64,000 nucleotides of DNA. Source: Diadophis punctatus similis. Lineage: Eukaryota; Chordata; Lepidosauria; Squamata; Dipsadidae. Numbering within the stretch: the first letter of the stretch is position 1; each line of letters opens with the position of its first letter. The notes below the pieces were generated by a model. That model was not told the DNA's origin, did no database searches, and saw nothing but the letters and a program-made list of their open reading frames with translations. Both the position numbers and the translations under genes were made by a program. Location: contig JALIGW010000005.1 in the NCBI GenBank assembly GCA_023053685.1, positions 25,200,001 to 25,264,000 on the forward strand, read 5' to 3'. Positions 1-11,133 of this stretch are shown piece after piece.

Positions 1-163
1 AAAAATGCTGTATGAGACCTGCTTGTCTTTTAACTATAGCATTTTCTGCATATAAAGGTTGCTGTGTTGCCATGGTGTAACAGGCACTTTGTATGCAAAG
101 CTTTTCTTGTAAGGTATAAAATAGCAAAAATAGTAGTAACATCTCTCTGAAATAACTAATATA

Positions 164-249
164 TGACCAGCAAGCCACGCCTACCCGGTTACATGGCTGG
201 CAAGCCACGCCCACAGAGTGGTAGTAAAAAAATTAGGAACCCGCCCCTG
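164..249 (+). mobile_element. hAT-like element, 3' fragment
   Basis: CCACGCCTACCCGGTTACAT through GGAACCCGCCCCTG matches the 3' end of the element at 49604-50125. The 5' part is absent. Confidence 0.7.
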
Positions 250-532
250 GGTGAGGTCAACTGTAGACAGTCTAAGGTTAAAGTTTTTGGGGTTTTGTTT
301 TGTTTCTCCAGTTTGATGCTGGTGCTGCTTAATTTCAAATTCAATATTAGCGGCAGAGTTTCACAAATGCTTATTTACTGAGATTAGATATATTATAATT
401 AAGGCAGCCTACTTGAGCATCATGAATATAATTATATTGGTAATTTATCCCTTTCTATAACGTTGAGCATTCTGATGCAAAAAACCATTGTTTCTTGTCT
501 TGCCTTTTGGTGCTTTGGTCAAGCTAATTTCC

Positions 533-797
533 CAAGCACCAAAAGGCAAGACAAGAAACAATGGATGGAAACTAATGAAGGAGAGAAACAACCTACAATT
601 AAGAAGAAAATTCCCAATGGTTGGAGCAATCAACCACTGGAACAGCTTGCCTTCAGAAGTTGTGGGTGCTCCATCACTGGACGCTTTCAAATAAAGACTG
701 GACAACCATTTGTCTGAAATGCCATAGGGTCTCCTGCTTGAGCAGGAGGTTGGACTAGAAGATCTCCAAGGTCCCTTCCAACTATTTTATTCTATGT
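533..797 (+). mobile_element. CR1 LINE 3' end, with an inverted leading piece
   Basis: The plus strand codes WMETNEGEKQ and WSNQPLEQLAFRSCG-like CR1 ORF2 C-terminal remnants in broken frames. The standard 3' end follows (GAGCAGGAGGTTGGACTAGA and CCAAGGTCCCTTCCAAC). Positions 479-524 are an inverted copy of 531-570, so the 5' end is rearranged. Confidence 0.85.
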
Positions 798-1407
798 TAC
801 TGTATTTCACTAGGAAAAGTAAGGTAGATTCCAATGCATCAACCTTTGTGTTAGGTATTAAATCTTTCCAAGCAAACGTTTCATATGTTGTGCACTGATC
901 CTAGTAAATTTCAATATGATTTATTCAGCGTGCCTACGTCTCAACAGCAGCACATATATCTTAATGGCAGGTATACAATGTCAGTTAAAATCCAACATTT
1001 AAACTTTGTTTAATTGTCAGTTGTCATAGTCTCCTTTTAATAATAGTGAAGCTCCAATTCAACGCTTTTATGTCGGATAAAATGATGCCTCACATTGCAT
1101 TATCAAGTTTGATCACTGAAAATTCAAGATAGACTTTTCAGCACAAAGAAAAGCAGCGATAGAAAGCTTCCCGCATTAAATGTTAGGCTGTTGCACGTTT
1201 ATTAAAAGTACATAACTCTTGGCAGGAAAGGTTGACAGCCAAATAAACACTAGATTTTACCAGAAATGTTTGAGGTACAATAAAGCAGTCCCATTCAGAA
1301 GAACAAAAAACAGAACAGTGTGATAAAAGTAGCAATGGGTAGAATTGTATGTAGCTTCAGATTTAGCAGCATGGTAGACATGGTCCTTGTCTATCGATTG
1401 TCTAGCG

Positions 1408-2750
1408 CAGGGGTCGGCAACTTTAAAAACTCAAAGAGCCATTTGGACCCATTTCCCAGAGAAAACAAAACACCCAGAGCCACAAAACCTGGGTGGGTAT
1501 GGCCAACTCGATGTCTCTCCCACCTAGTCACATGACCCCCCCCCCAGCTACGCCTACCCAGGTTTTGTGGCTATTTTCTTTTCTATGAGAAAAAGGTATG
1601 TCTCTCTTTTCCCTCTCTTTTTCTCCCTCTCCTATCTCTCTTTCTCCCTCTCATATCTATCTCCCTCCCTCTCATCTTTCTTTCTCTTTTTCCCTCTCCC
1701 CATCTCTCTCTATCTCTTCCTTCCTTCCCACCCATCTCTCTCTCCCTCTCCTTCCCTCATCTCTCCCTTTCTCCCATCTCTCTCTTTCTCTCTCTCTCTC
1801 CCCTTGTCTCTGTGTGTGCTGAGGAACGATCGCCACCCTGGCTTCTCTTCGGGCGATCCTCCTCCCCTTCTCGGAACTCTCTGGCTGACTGTGGCATGCG
1901 CGGGGAGACCCTCCTCAAGCGAGCGGCAAGCGCAGCAAAAGTGCATGTGGAGGGCATGCGGCGGGCAGCTGCTCACTTAAGGAGGGTTTTTGGATGCGGC
2001 TTCTCTCCTGCCCTAAGGATCCAGCCATTGCCTTGCTGTGTCCTGTCCCATCACCCCTCCCTGCACCTCTTCAGCCAAGTGGGGAGGGCGTGAGCTCCAG
2101 CCTGAAGCGGCAGGAAGCGAAGGCTGCCTTACGCGCAAATGTGGCATGAAGGCAACTACAGGAGCGCTTCTCTCCTGTTCTAAGGATATGGCCATCGCCT
2201 TGCCATGCCTTTCCCCCTCATGCCCACATGAGAGGAGAAGGAGGGGAGGAGGGTCGCCGGAGTGAAGGCAGCCTTCGCTTCCTGCTGCTTCGGGCTGGAG
2301 CTCACGCCCACCCTGTTCGGCCGAAGACCTGCGAGGGGAGGATGGGATGGGACATGGCAAGGCAAAGGCCAGATCCTTAGGGCAGGAGAGAAGCTGCATC
2401 CAAAGACTCTCCTTAAGTGAGCAGCCACCCACCCTCCGAGTATGCCTTTGCTGCCCTTTGGTGCTCGCTTGAGGGTCTCCCCGTGCATGCGCACACTCCT
2501 GGCCCTGCCACAGCCAGCCAGGCAGTTGCGAGAGGGGGAGGAGGGTCGCCTGAAGGGCTGGGGTGGCTATGTTCCTCAACCAGCACCAGAGAATCAGCCT
2601 CGGCTGCTTCTCCATTCACACCTTCGCCCTTACCTTCTCAGACCAGGTGAGGGAGGGGAGGGCGAGGCCAGCCAGTGATGGGACAGGGAGCTACAGCAGG
2701 GGGCCCAAAGAGCCACATGCGGCTCCGGAACCGCAGGTTGCCGACCCCTG
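1408..2750 (+). mobile_element. Large non-autonomous hAT foldback element
   Basis: Termini are CAGGGGTCGGCAACTTT and AGGTTGCCGACCCCTG. Flanks GTCTAGCG and GTGTAGCA (6 of 8 equal) suggest a decayed 8-bp duplication. Inside lie a CT-rich simple repeat (about 1590-1805) and two long inverted arms. For example, the 1968-2022 segment (CTTCTCTCCTGCCCTAAGGAT) returns inverted at 2368-2427. The open frames in it, on both strands, come from this palindrome and have no family match. Confidence 0.85.
1590..1805 (+). repeat. CT-rich low-complexity repeat
   Basis: About 215 bp of TCTC, TCCC and CTCTT runs within the hAT element. It produces Ser/Leu/Pro-rich open frames that are not genes. Confidence 0.9.
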
Positions 2751-3452
2751 GTGTAGCAAGAAAAAAAGCACTGAGAATAATGCAAAGGTGCTTTATTCTT
2801 CGCTGCTTTTTCAGTCCCATAAATGGCCATAGATATAAAGCAGCATTTTTAACACTATCTTGCGAATATGGAGACAACATAAATATGGAACTAAATTAAT
2901 ATCATCATAGGGGTAGCAGTCACTTTTTCTTTTTGAAGCAATCTGAAAATATGGAATAGCCTCCCCTCTCCCCCAGACAGTCAGAAAGGAATGTCTTGGG
3001 GTGTGTATCTGGGTCACAATAATGGTGTGATTCTATAGGATTCTATTCACCTGTAGGCTTTTGTTACAGCCTTTTTAACTGGCATACATTGAAATACAAA
3101 AGGGAGAGAGGGGTTCCAGAAAACTGCTAAGAGAAATCAATAGCAGTCATTAGCCAAAACTCTTTTATAGCTGGAATTTTATTCTCTAGGGGTCAGAAGC
3201 AAAAATGTTGGTATTGACATAAATCCAATATACCTCTAGTAAACACAATAATGATAGAAGTGAGTCTCTCTTTCTATTTCCTGGTGCCATATTCTTACTC
3301 AGCCCTGAAGGTGATTAGATACTATATTAGTTGAAATCAAGACTGCTTTTAAATAGTAATTCTATGAAATAACCCACTAAAAGGCAATGAAATGAAGAGC
3401 TCTCTATAAAACCATGTAGAACTGTGATGGACACGTGAAACAAAACATATTA

Positions 3453-3824
3453 CAAGTAGTCCTCGACTTGCAACAGCAATTGAGCCCAACACTTATGTCG
3501 TTGATTGAGAAATCTGTTAAGTGAGTTTCCCCCCATTTTACGACCTTTCCTGCCACCGTTGTTAAGGGAATTGCTGCAGTTGTTAAATTAGTAACGCTGT
3601 TGTTAAGTGAATTTGGCTTTCCCATTGACATGGCTTGTCAGAAGGTCACAAAAAGTGATCACGTGACCCCGGAACCCTGAAACCGTCAACAGTGTGAATA
3701 AGCTGTCAAGCATCCAAATGTAAACCATGTGACCATGGGGATGCTGCAACAGTCAGAAGTATGAAAAATGGTTATAAAAGTCACTTTTTTCAGTGCCATT
3801 GTAACTTTGAACCTTCACTAGATT
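3453..3824 (+). mobile_element. TIR DNA element (AGGTAGTCC family), truncated
   Basis: It begins CAAGTAGTCCTCGACTTGCA after a TA and continues through the family body (GTTAAGTGAATTTGGCTTTC, GTGATCACGTGACCCCGG) to TGTAACTTTGAACC. The far inverted terminus is missing. Seven copies are in the window (3453, 5884, 10696, 20490, 23275, 37358, 37775). Confidence 0.8.
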
Positions 3825-3827
3825 AGA

Positions 3828-4296
3828 TTTTAGATTAGATTATTATTAGAGTTGGAAGGGACCTTGTAGGTCATCTAGGCCAGGGGTAGGCAAAGTTGGC
3901 TCTTCTATGACTCGTGGACTTCAAGTCCCAGAATTTCTGAGCCAATCATGCTAGCTTAGAAATTCTGGGAGTTGAAGTCCACGAGTCATAGAAGAGCCAA
4001 CTTTGCCTACCCCTGATCTAGGCCAACCCCCCACTCAAGCAGGAGTCCCTACACCATTTCAGATGGCAGTGTCCCTTTGAAACTCTCAAGTGTTGGGGCT
4101 CTCACAACCTCCGCTAGCAAGCTGTTCCACTGGTTGATCGCTCTCACCATCAGAAAGTTTCTCCTTACTTCCAGGTTGAATCTCTCCTTGGTCAGTTTCC
4201 ATCCATTATTCCTTGTCTGGCCTTCTGGTGCTTTGAAAAACAGCCTGATCCCCTCTTCTCTGTGGCAGCCCCTCAAGTATTGGAATGAACTGTTGT
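3828..4296 (-). mobile_element. CR1 LINE 3' end interrupted by a hAT element
   Basis: The minus strand codes RNNGWKLTKERFNLEVRRNF and INQWNSLLAEVV, the CR1 ORF2 C-terminus. The 3' end (AGAGTTGGAAGGGACCTTGTAGGTC) is split at 3881-4015 by a hAT element. Confidence 0.9.
3881..4015 (+). mobile_element. 135-bp hAT foldback element inserted in CR1
   Basis: Termini are CAGGGGTAGGCAAAGTTGGC and GCCAACTTTGCCTACCCCTG, with an exact 8-bp target duplication ATCTAGGC (3873-3880 and 4016-4023). The two halves are inverted copies of about 60 bp around a short loop. The surrounding CR1 sequence resumes immediately. Confidence 0.95.
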
Positions 4297-4356
4297 AAGA
4301 CAAGGACTACTTGTACTTCAGTCAAGAAGGGCTGTGCTTTAGATGTTGGTCTAGGA

Positions 4357-4914
4357 CAGTGGTGGCGAACCTTTTTCGGCTCGCGTGCCGAAAAAGGGGG
4401 GGGCGCGCTCGCGCGTGCTCGCGTGCCAACACCCATTCCCTCCCCCCCACGCATGCGCACAACACCCCCCCCGCTGCCCCCTGCGCATGCGCACACACCC
4501 CCACCCCCGCACAGGCCCACTTACCGGAGCCTGGAACGACGAAACGGAGCCTGGAACGATAAAACCGGCAAACCGGAAGTGCGTTTTTTCGCACTTCCGG
4601 TTTGCCGGTATGCTGTTTTTTGCACTCCGGAGGGTTCAGGGAAGCTCCCTGAAGCTCCGGAATGCAAAAAACTACAAAACGGACAAACCGGAAGTGCAAA
4701 AAAGTGCACTTCCGGTTTGTCCGTTTTGTAGTTTTTTGCATTCCGGAGCTTCAGGGAGCTTCCCTGAACCCTCCGGAGTGCAAAAAACAGCACACCGGCA
4801 AACAGGAAGTGCGTTTTTTCGCACTTCCGGTTTGCCGGTGGGAACCCTCGCGTGCCGGCTTCTATGGCTCCGCGTGCCAGCTCTGGCACGCGTGTCATAG
4901 GTTCGCCACCACGG
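4357..4914 (+). mobile_element. 558-bp hAT element with nested palindromes
   Basis: Termini are CAGTGGTGGCGAACCT and AGGTTCGCCACCACGG. The target duplication GTCTAGGA is exact (4349-4356 and 4915-4922). The interior (about 4564-4845) is a large inverted repeat centred near 4705. Each arm also contains its own hairpin built on CGGAAGTGC and GCACTTCCG. Confidence 0.95.
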
Positions 4915-5883
4915 GTCTAGGATGAGGGAGACTGAGATTCAAATCCATTTTCAGAAATGGGAGGTCACTGGGTGACTTTGGGTCCAAGTATTATAATGGT
5001 GGAAGAACCTCATTCAGTTGATCATGTGAACACTATCACTCTTTCTTCACTAGATGGCACTGGACTTAGGCATATCTGAGAGAAGTGAAGAGGGGTTTTT
5101 TTTGAGTCAGTTCTGCTTTTAAAGGAGACAATAAGGTTTTTGTGTTGCTTTTAGACTTTTTAGTCCTTCTTTAACAGGCTGCAAATGTTCGAGACTTGCA
5201 ATAGAACCCTGAAATAAACTTCCATGCTGGGCTACATATGGTGATTTTCTCATAAAAAGGTCAAGTGTTTGAACACCATTTTAAAAAAAACGCAATTGCT
5301 ACGATGACAAATTTCACAGGCACACGTTTATTTAAATGCTGGCATTCTTTTTCCTTGTCATCTGCTTATGCACAGTAGACAACTACAAAATTAAACTGTT
5401 AGAAAAGTCTAAAATGATTAGATGATTAGAACCAACGGTTTCTTTGCCAAAAGCTTTAGAAAACTTGTCACTAAGGGGAAAACTTGGTTTTTTTTTTCTG
5501 GCCATGTCTGTTATGGGTTATCTGGTTGCAAAATTGGATTGTTACAGCAATTAAAAATAATGCCATATGCAAGGGCCACATTTTTCATATCTTTTACAAT
5601 GAATAATAATACCCCATTCTACAATTAAAGTTTTAAAGGCATAAAACCTGTCAGACAAATTGACCTGCATTTTTGTGACATATTCTAGAAATGGAGACAC
5701 ATTCTTAGCTATTTTAGGGACTAGAGTTAGACTTGCGAACTCACCTAGGCTGAAGAGCTATTTTCATCGCTGGAAATTCCAGTACCAGCCTCAGATTTTT
5801 CAAACACAGATGTTCAAAATGTTCAAAAGCTAGTTTGAACGCAGGTGGAGAGGTGAAATGGGATTATAATGTATTTTCAGGCA

Positions 5884-6230
5884 CAGGTAGTCCTTGACTT
5901 ATGACCATAATTGAAACCCAGATTTCTGTTGCTAAGCAAGACAGTTGTTAAGTGAATTTTGTCTCATTTTATGACCTTTCTTGCCACAGTTGTTCAGCGA
6001 ATCACTGCAGCTGCTATGATGGTAACACGGTTGGTAAGTGAATCTGGCTTCCTCATTGACTTTGCTTGTCAAAGTTCTGAAAAGGTGATCACAGAACCCT
6101 TAGACCCTGCAATTGTCATAAATAAGAATCAGTTACCAAGTAACTGAATTTTGATCACATGACCATGAGGATGCTGCCACGGTCATAAGGGTGAAAAATG
6201 ATCATAAATCACTTTTTTCAGTGCCATTCA
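5884..6230 (+). mobile_element. TIR DNA element, cut by a hAT terminus
   Basis: It begins CAGGTAGTCCTTGACTTATG and ends at CAGTGCCATT, where the hAT element at 6231 starts. Confidence 0.8.
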
Positions 6231-7450
6231 GAGGTGGGTTCCTGCCGGAGTTTTTTTTATTTTATTTATTTATTTATTTATTTATTTTATGGTTTCTTAT
6301 ATGCCGCCCCACTCCCGAGGGACTCAGGGCGGCTTACAACATAGAACAAATACAAGAAAACCAATAAATTCAATTAAAATCAAAATATAAAAGTTAAAAG
6401 TTAAAAAATTACAATATAAAAGCACCATTCACTCACCAGACATACCCGGGGGAGAGTGTAGATGGAATTAAGCTCTTCCCCCTGCCTGCAGGAAGAGCCA
6501 TGTCTTAACGGCTTTTCGGAAGGCCAGCAGGGTGGGGATAGTTCGGGTCTCTGGGGGGAGTTGGTTCCAGAGCGTGGGGCCGGCCACAGAGAAGGCTCTC
6601 CCCCTAGGACCCGCCAGCCGGCATTGCTTGGCTGACGGGAGCTGGAGGAGGCCGACTCTGTGGGCCCTAACCGGTCGGAGGGAAGTATGAGGCAGAATGC
6701 GGTCCCGGAGATAACCTGGTCCTAAGCCATGAAGGGCTTTAAAGATGATGATCAACACCTTGAATTGGACCCGGAGACTAATGGGCAACCAATGCAGCTG
6801 GCGGAGTATAGGTGTCACGTGGGTGTACCTTGGCACACCCACCACAGCACGCGCAGCCGCATTTTGCACCAACTGGAGTCTCCGGATACTTTTCAAGGTT
6901 AGCCCCATGTAGAGCGCATTGCAGTAGTCCAAACGGGAGGTGACAAGGGCATGAGTGACCGTGAGTAGAGCCTCCTTCTCCATGTATGGCCGCAACTGGT
7001 GCACCAGGCGAACCTGTGCAAAGGCCCCCCTAGCCACAGCGGTGAGATGGTGTTCCAATTTTAGCTGTGGGTCTAGGAGGACCCCCAAGTTGCGGACCAG
7101 ATCCGAGGGAGTCAGTTTCTCTCCCTCGAGAACCAAGGAGGGATAGTTGTCATAATCCTTAGGAGGCAATATCCAAAGCCACTCAGTCTTGTCTGGTGCG
7201 TAGCTCTGGTAGGGAGCGGCCGATTGCGCAATTTGCTCACGACCGCACTGGAGCCCTCTGCGCCGGTCCATCACGCGCGTCGCCATCTTTTCCTGAGAAT
7301 TTTTGGGCAATTTTGCTTCTGCGCATGCGCGGAAGCAAAATCGCGCTGAAATCTTGCAAGGGGATGTGAGCGCGAGAGAGATTTTGGCAAGATTTCAGCG
7401 AGATTTCAGCGAGATTTCGGCGAGAAGGAAAAGAGGGAGAAAGGACAAAT
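6231..7450 (+). mobile_element. hAT-like element split by an L2 LINE
   Basis: CAGAGGTGGGTTCCTGCCGG at 6231-6250 is the same terminus as the element at 35640. GC-rich sequence with GCGCATGCGC resumes at about 7206, after the L2 insert. The far terminus was not found. The 7380-7430 part has short repeats of an AGATTTCAGCG-like unit. The preceding TIR element (from 5884) stops exactly at 6230. Confidence 0.55.
6251..7205 (-). mobile_element. L2 LINE 3' end with ORF2 C-terminus
   Basis: A minus-strand frame (within 6468-7205) reads TSRLDYCNALYMGLTLKSIR, RLQLVQNAAARAVVGV, ILRQLHWLPISLRVQFKVLI and ends near WLFLQAGGRA. This is the C-terminal part of the L2-clade reverse transcriptase protein. The 3' UTR follows with the GCCGCCC/GGGCGGC L2-type tail and ends in a TTTA-type run at 6256-6290. 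The 5' side is truncated, as is usual for LINEs. Confidence 0.9.
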
Positions 7451-8081
7451 AGAATCATTAACCTAGTCTTTGAAGCAGTATACAATTCGGTCACGAAAAT
7501 ACAGAATTGCGTATGGGAGAGTACAAGGTGCTTATTTCATTGAATGAAAGCATGATCGGTTAATTTGGCTGCCAATCCTATTTATGGTCACATTCAAATG
7601 TATCATTGCTCTAAACATCTATGATGTTTATCACTGCACATTTTTGTAGGACAGGGCGACATGTAATGTAGACACATGGAGACAAGTGGGGTTCATTTCT
7701 TCATTTGAAACCTAATCTTCTTCAGCCATGTTATTTATAGAATAGAATATATAGAATGTATATATGCCAAGTGTGATTGACACACGAAGAATATGTCTCC
7801 AGTCTCAGTGTATATACAAACAATAAAGTGATAAATCATAAGATAACAATAGGAGAATAGGAAAAATGACAAGGATAATAGCAATATGAAGGCTAGTTTC
7901 CATTTCTGTGGCCTTTCTTTGCATTGCAATAATCTGTGCTGTTCAATGTGGCTAACTTAAAAACATGCACAGGATTCTGAGGAGCTATGGCCTGATTCTG
8001 GGACAGCTTTTTTATTAGAATTACCATACCTGAACTGCAAAAATCCAAATGACCATTAGTTCAGCACACATTGATATAGAT

Positions 8082-8408
8082 CAGGGATGAGCAATTAATT
8101 TTCCCAAGGGGCCACATGAGAAACTGGGACTGTTCTGGAGGGCTGAACCAATGTAACATTATTTGATGCCCTCAAACTCTCTCACCTCATCTCTTCAGGC
8201 CAATCCAAGTGCTGTGCAGATGCAGAAAATTGCTTTGTCTCTTCGCCCTCCCATGGCCACCAGCTGACTGAAGATGCTCACAGTGACTGTGAAGAGCTGG
8301 ACATGACTCACCATCTTTTCCTGCCTTCTGCAGCACACATATTTACATTTGACAGGGACAGCTAAAGGGCTATATAATGGCCCAGGGGCTGTAAAATGCC
8401 TAGGTCTG
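8082..8408 (+). mobile_element. 327-bp hAT-like element
   Basis: It begins CAGGGATGAGCAATTAA and ends CCTAGGTCTG. Flanks ATATAGAT and ATATAGAA match in 7 of 8 bases. The GGGCCACATGAGAAACTGGG segment is typical of hAT MITEs in squamates. Confidence 0.75.
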
Positions 8409-8409
8409 A

Positions 8410-9450
8410 TATAGAATAAAATAGAATAACAGAATTGAAAGGAGCTTGGAGGTCTTCTAGTCCAACCCATTCCTCAGGCAGGAAACCCTATACCAGTGAT
8501 GGCGAACCTATGGCACGCATGCCACAGGTGGCACGCGGAGCCATATCTGCCGGCACGCGAGCCATTGCCCTAGCTCAGCTCCAGCACGCATGTGCACACC
8601 AGCCAGCTGATTTTTGGCTCATGCGGAGGCTCTGGGAGGGCATTTTAGGTTTCCGGAGGGCCTCCAGGGGGGCGGGGGGCGTTTTTGCCCTCCCCATGCT
8701 CCAGGGAAGCCTCTGGAGCCTGGGGAGGGTGAAAAATGGGCCTACCAGGCCCACCAGAAGTCAGGAAATGGGCCGTTTCCAGCCTCCAGAGGGCTTCTGT
8801 GGGGGCGGGGGAGGCTGTTTTCGTCCTCCCCAGGCATTGAATTATGGGTGTGGGCACTTGCAGTTGCGTGATAGCGTGTGCGCATGTGCTTTTGGCACCC
8901 GAGGGAAAAAAGTTTCGCCATCACTGCCCTATACCATTTCAGACAAATGGTTGTCCAATCTCTTCTTAAAAACTTCCAGTGTTGGAGCATTTACAACTTC
9001 TGGAGGCAATTTGTTCCACTGGTTAATTGTTCTAACTGTCAGGAAATTTCTCCTTAGTTCTAAGTTGCTTCTCTCCTTGATTAGTTTCCACCCATTGCTT
9101 CTTGTCCTACCCTCAGGTGCTTTGGAGAACAGCCTGACTCCCTCTTCTTTGTGGCAGCCCCTGAGATATTGGAACACTGTTATCATGTCTCCCCTAGTCC
9201 TTTTTTGCATCAAACTAGACATACCCAGTTATTGCAACTTCATATGTTTTAGCCTCCAGTCCCCTAATCATCTTTGTTGCTCTTCTATGCACTCTTTCTA
9301 GAGTCTCAACATCTTTTTTACATTGTGACAACCAAAACTGGATGCAATATTCCAAGTGTGGCCTTACTACTATTGAGTGAGGTACCACTATACTGTACCT
9401 GTTCATTTGGTTTTTCTTGCCTAAATATAGAACCTTACTTTTTTCACCAT
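8410..9450 (-). mobile_element. CR1 LINE 3' end interrupted by a hAT element
   Basis: The minus strand codes RGDMITVFQYLRGCHKEEGV, RLFSKAPEGRTRSNGWKLI and RRNFLTVRTINQWNKLPPEV, the CR1 ORF2 C-terminus, over 8935-9222. The 3' end has an AATAG-like tail at 8410-8440. A hAT element (8494-8926) interrupts it. Confidence 0.93.
8494..8926 (+). mobile_element. 433-bp hAT element inserted in CR1
   Basis: Termini are CAGTGATGGCGAACCTATGG and AGTTTCGCCATCACTG. The target duplication CCCTATAC is exact (8486-8493 and 8927-8934) and lies inside a CR1 3' end that continues on both sides. Confidence 0.95.
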
Positions 9451-9889
9451 TGAATATAGAGGATTTTTACACTATTTAGCAAGATTTTTTTTAGCCAAGA
9501 TAGTGCAGCACTATTTTTAAATATTTTATTGATGCTAGAGTATTTTTATTGCCCACCAGTACTTGTATACTTATATATACCACTATAATTATATGTCTCA
9601 AGGAGATTCACAACTCAAGTGATAAAACAATAATTCAGTAATTCAAATCTAAACAGACTGCATGAAAGGAAACTCCCTTGTTTTTGCCCAAAACATATTC
9701 CAGATCAGGCCTTATGCCAGAATTGATTACCTTTGGAGATCAGGATTTGACTGGACCATTTTTAGACCTCTGTATAATAATATATCATTGTACAAATACA
9801 GTTTAAGTGACAGGAGGAGAAGGAAACATTTTGATAGGTGTACATTATGTTTCCTACAAAAAGATACTACATACCCCAAAACATAAATA

Positions 9890-10080
9890 TACTGTCATCA
9901 TTCATCATTTTAGCCATTGTCTATCCTCTTCCAACCAATACGGTCCTGAGCTTTCTTTTGCCAATTGGGCCCACAAAACTTGCTGATGTCATCAATCCAT
10001 CTTGTTTTAGGTCTCTTCCGTGAATGCTTTTTATCAAGTGGGATCCCTTCTATAACTGCCTTGGTCCACATAAACTTATA
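9890..10080 (-). mobile_element. Non-LTR retrotransposon ORF2 relic
   Basis: The minus strand reads RPKTRWIDDISKFCGPNWQK and AQDRIGWKRI, matching the C-terminal endings common to RTE/Jockey-like ORF2 proteins. It is short and the clade is uncertain. Confidence 0.6.
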
Positions 10081-10695
10081 CACAACTCAATAATCCCATA
10101 ATTCTTACTCCTGTACAGTGAAACTACCTAACAAAGAAAAAACAGTAACACTTTCAAAAGTAATCATTATTTAAATCATGATACTTTATCAAACTGTATT
10201 TGAAATTACCTCACAAATTAGTTATACATAATTTAAACATGTTTTCCTTTTAGATCCAGCTTTTCTAAGAAATTATTTAAACTGGGATGAAGAAAATGAT
10301 AGTTATGACAGTACTGCTTTTTTGCAAATTTGGACTGCATGTTCAGCACTTAAAAATAACCTCGATAATGAATTCTTTACTTTTATGCATATAATGATTT
10401 TTTTCTTCTGCATTTTTGCATATTCATAAATGGGAGAAATATATCTAGTACTGCATCTGACAGACTAGTTTTGAAGAAATGTGGGATTATTTCCAGGTAT
10501 ATTGTTTATTATTTAAATACCAGGGTTTTTCATGACCTTTTTGAACTTAGTGAATGTTCTTTTTAAATATGCTTAAATATAACACACTGAATTCACAAAT
10601 TCACAAAAAAACCTGATCACAACTCTAGAGGATAGGAGAGATGCATCCTTTTTAGTGTTATTCCACATTTTAAAACATACAAAAGGAAGGGTATG

Positions 10696-11133
10696 CAGGT
10701 AGTCCTTGACTTACAATAGTTCATTTAGTGACTGTTCAAAGTTACAACAGCACTGAAAAAAGTGACTTATAATCATTTTTCACACTTGTGACCATTGCAG
10801 CATCCTCATGGCCACATGATCAAAATTCAAATGCTTGGCAACAGGTTCATATTTATGACAGTTGCAGTGTCTTAGAGGTCATGTGAACCCCAGGATACTG
10901 CAACCATCATAAATATGAAACTTTTGCCAAGCATCCAAAGTTGTGCAACCTTCTGACAAACAAAGTCAATGGAGAAACCAGATTCACCGTGTTACTAATT
11001 TAACAACTGCAATGATTCTCTTAACTACTGCGGCTAAAAAGGTCATAAAATGGGGCAAAATTCACTTAATAAATGTCTCACTTAATAATAATAATTTTGG
11101 GCTCAATTGTGGTCATAAGTTGAGGACTACCTG
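10696..11133 (+). mobile_element. TIR DNA element, full length
   Basis: Termini are CAGGTAGTCCTTGACTTAC and GTTGAGGACTACCTG, with TA following the right end. The orientation is inverted relative to the copy at 3453: body motifs appear as CATGTGAACCCCAGG and CACTTAATAA. Confidence 0.85.

Noticed and set aside
1567..1980. Ser/Leu/Pro-rich open frame
   Set aside because: It is produced by a CT-rich simple repeat inside a hAT element.
4206..4925. Several overlapping open frames on both strands
   Set aside because: They are readings of the nested palindrome of the hAT element; both strands give the same peptides.
6468..7310. 280-codon open frame as a host gene
   Set aside because: Its sequence is the L2 ORF2 C-terminus with an L2 3' tail. 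The first 45 or so codons come from the adjoining hAT-like sequence.
8435..9301. 288-codon plus-strand open frame
   Set aside because: It crosses a hAT element and the antisense of a CR1 end, with no domain of its own.
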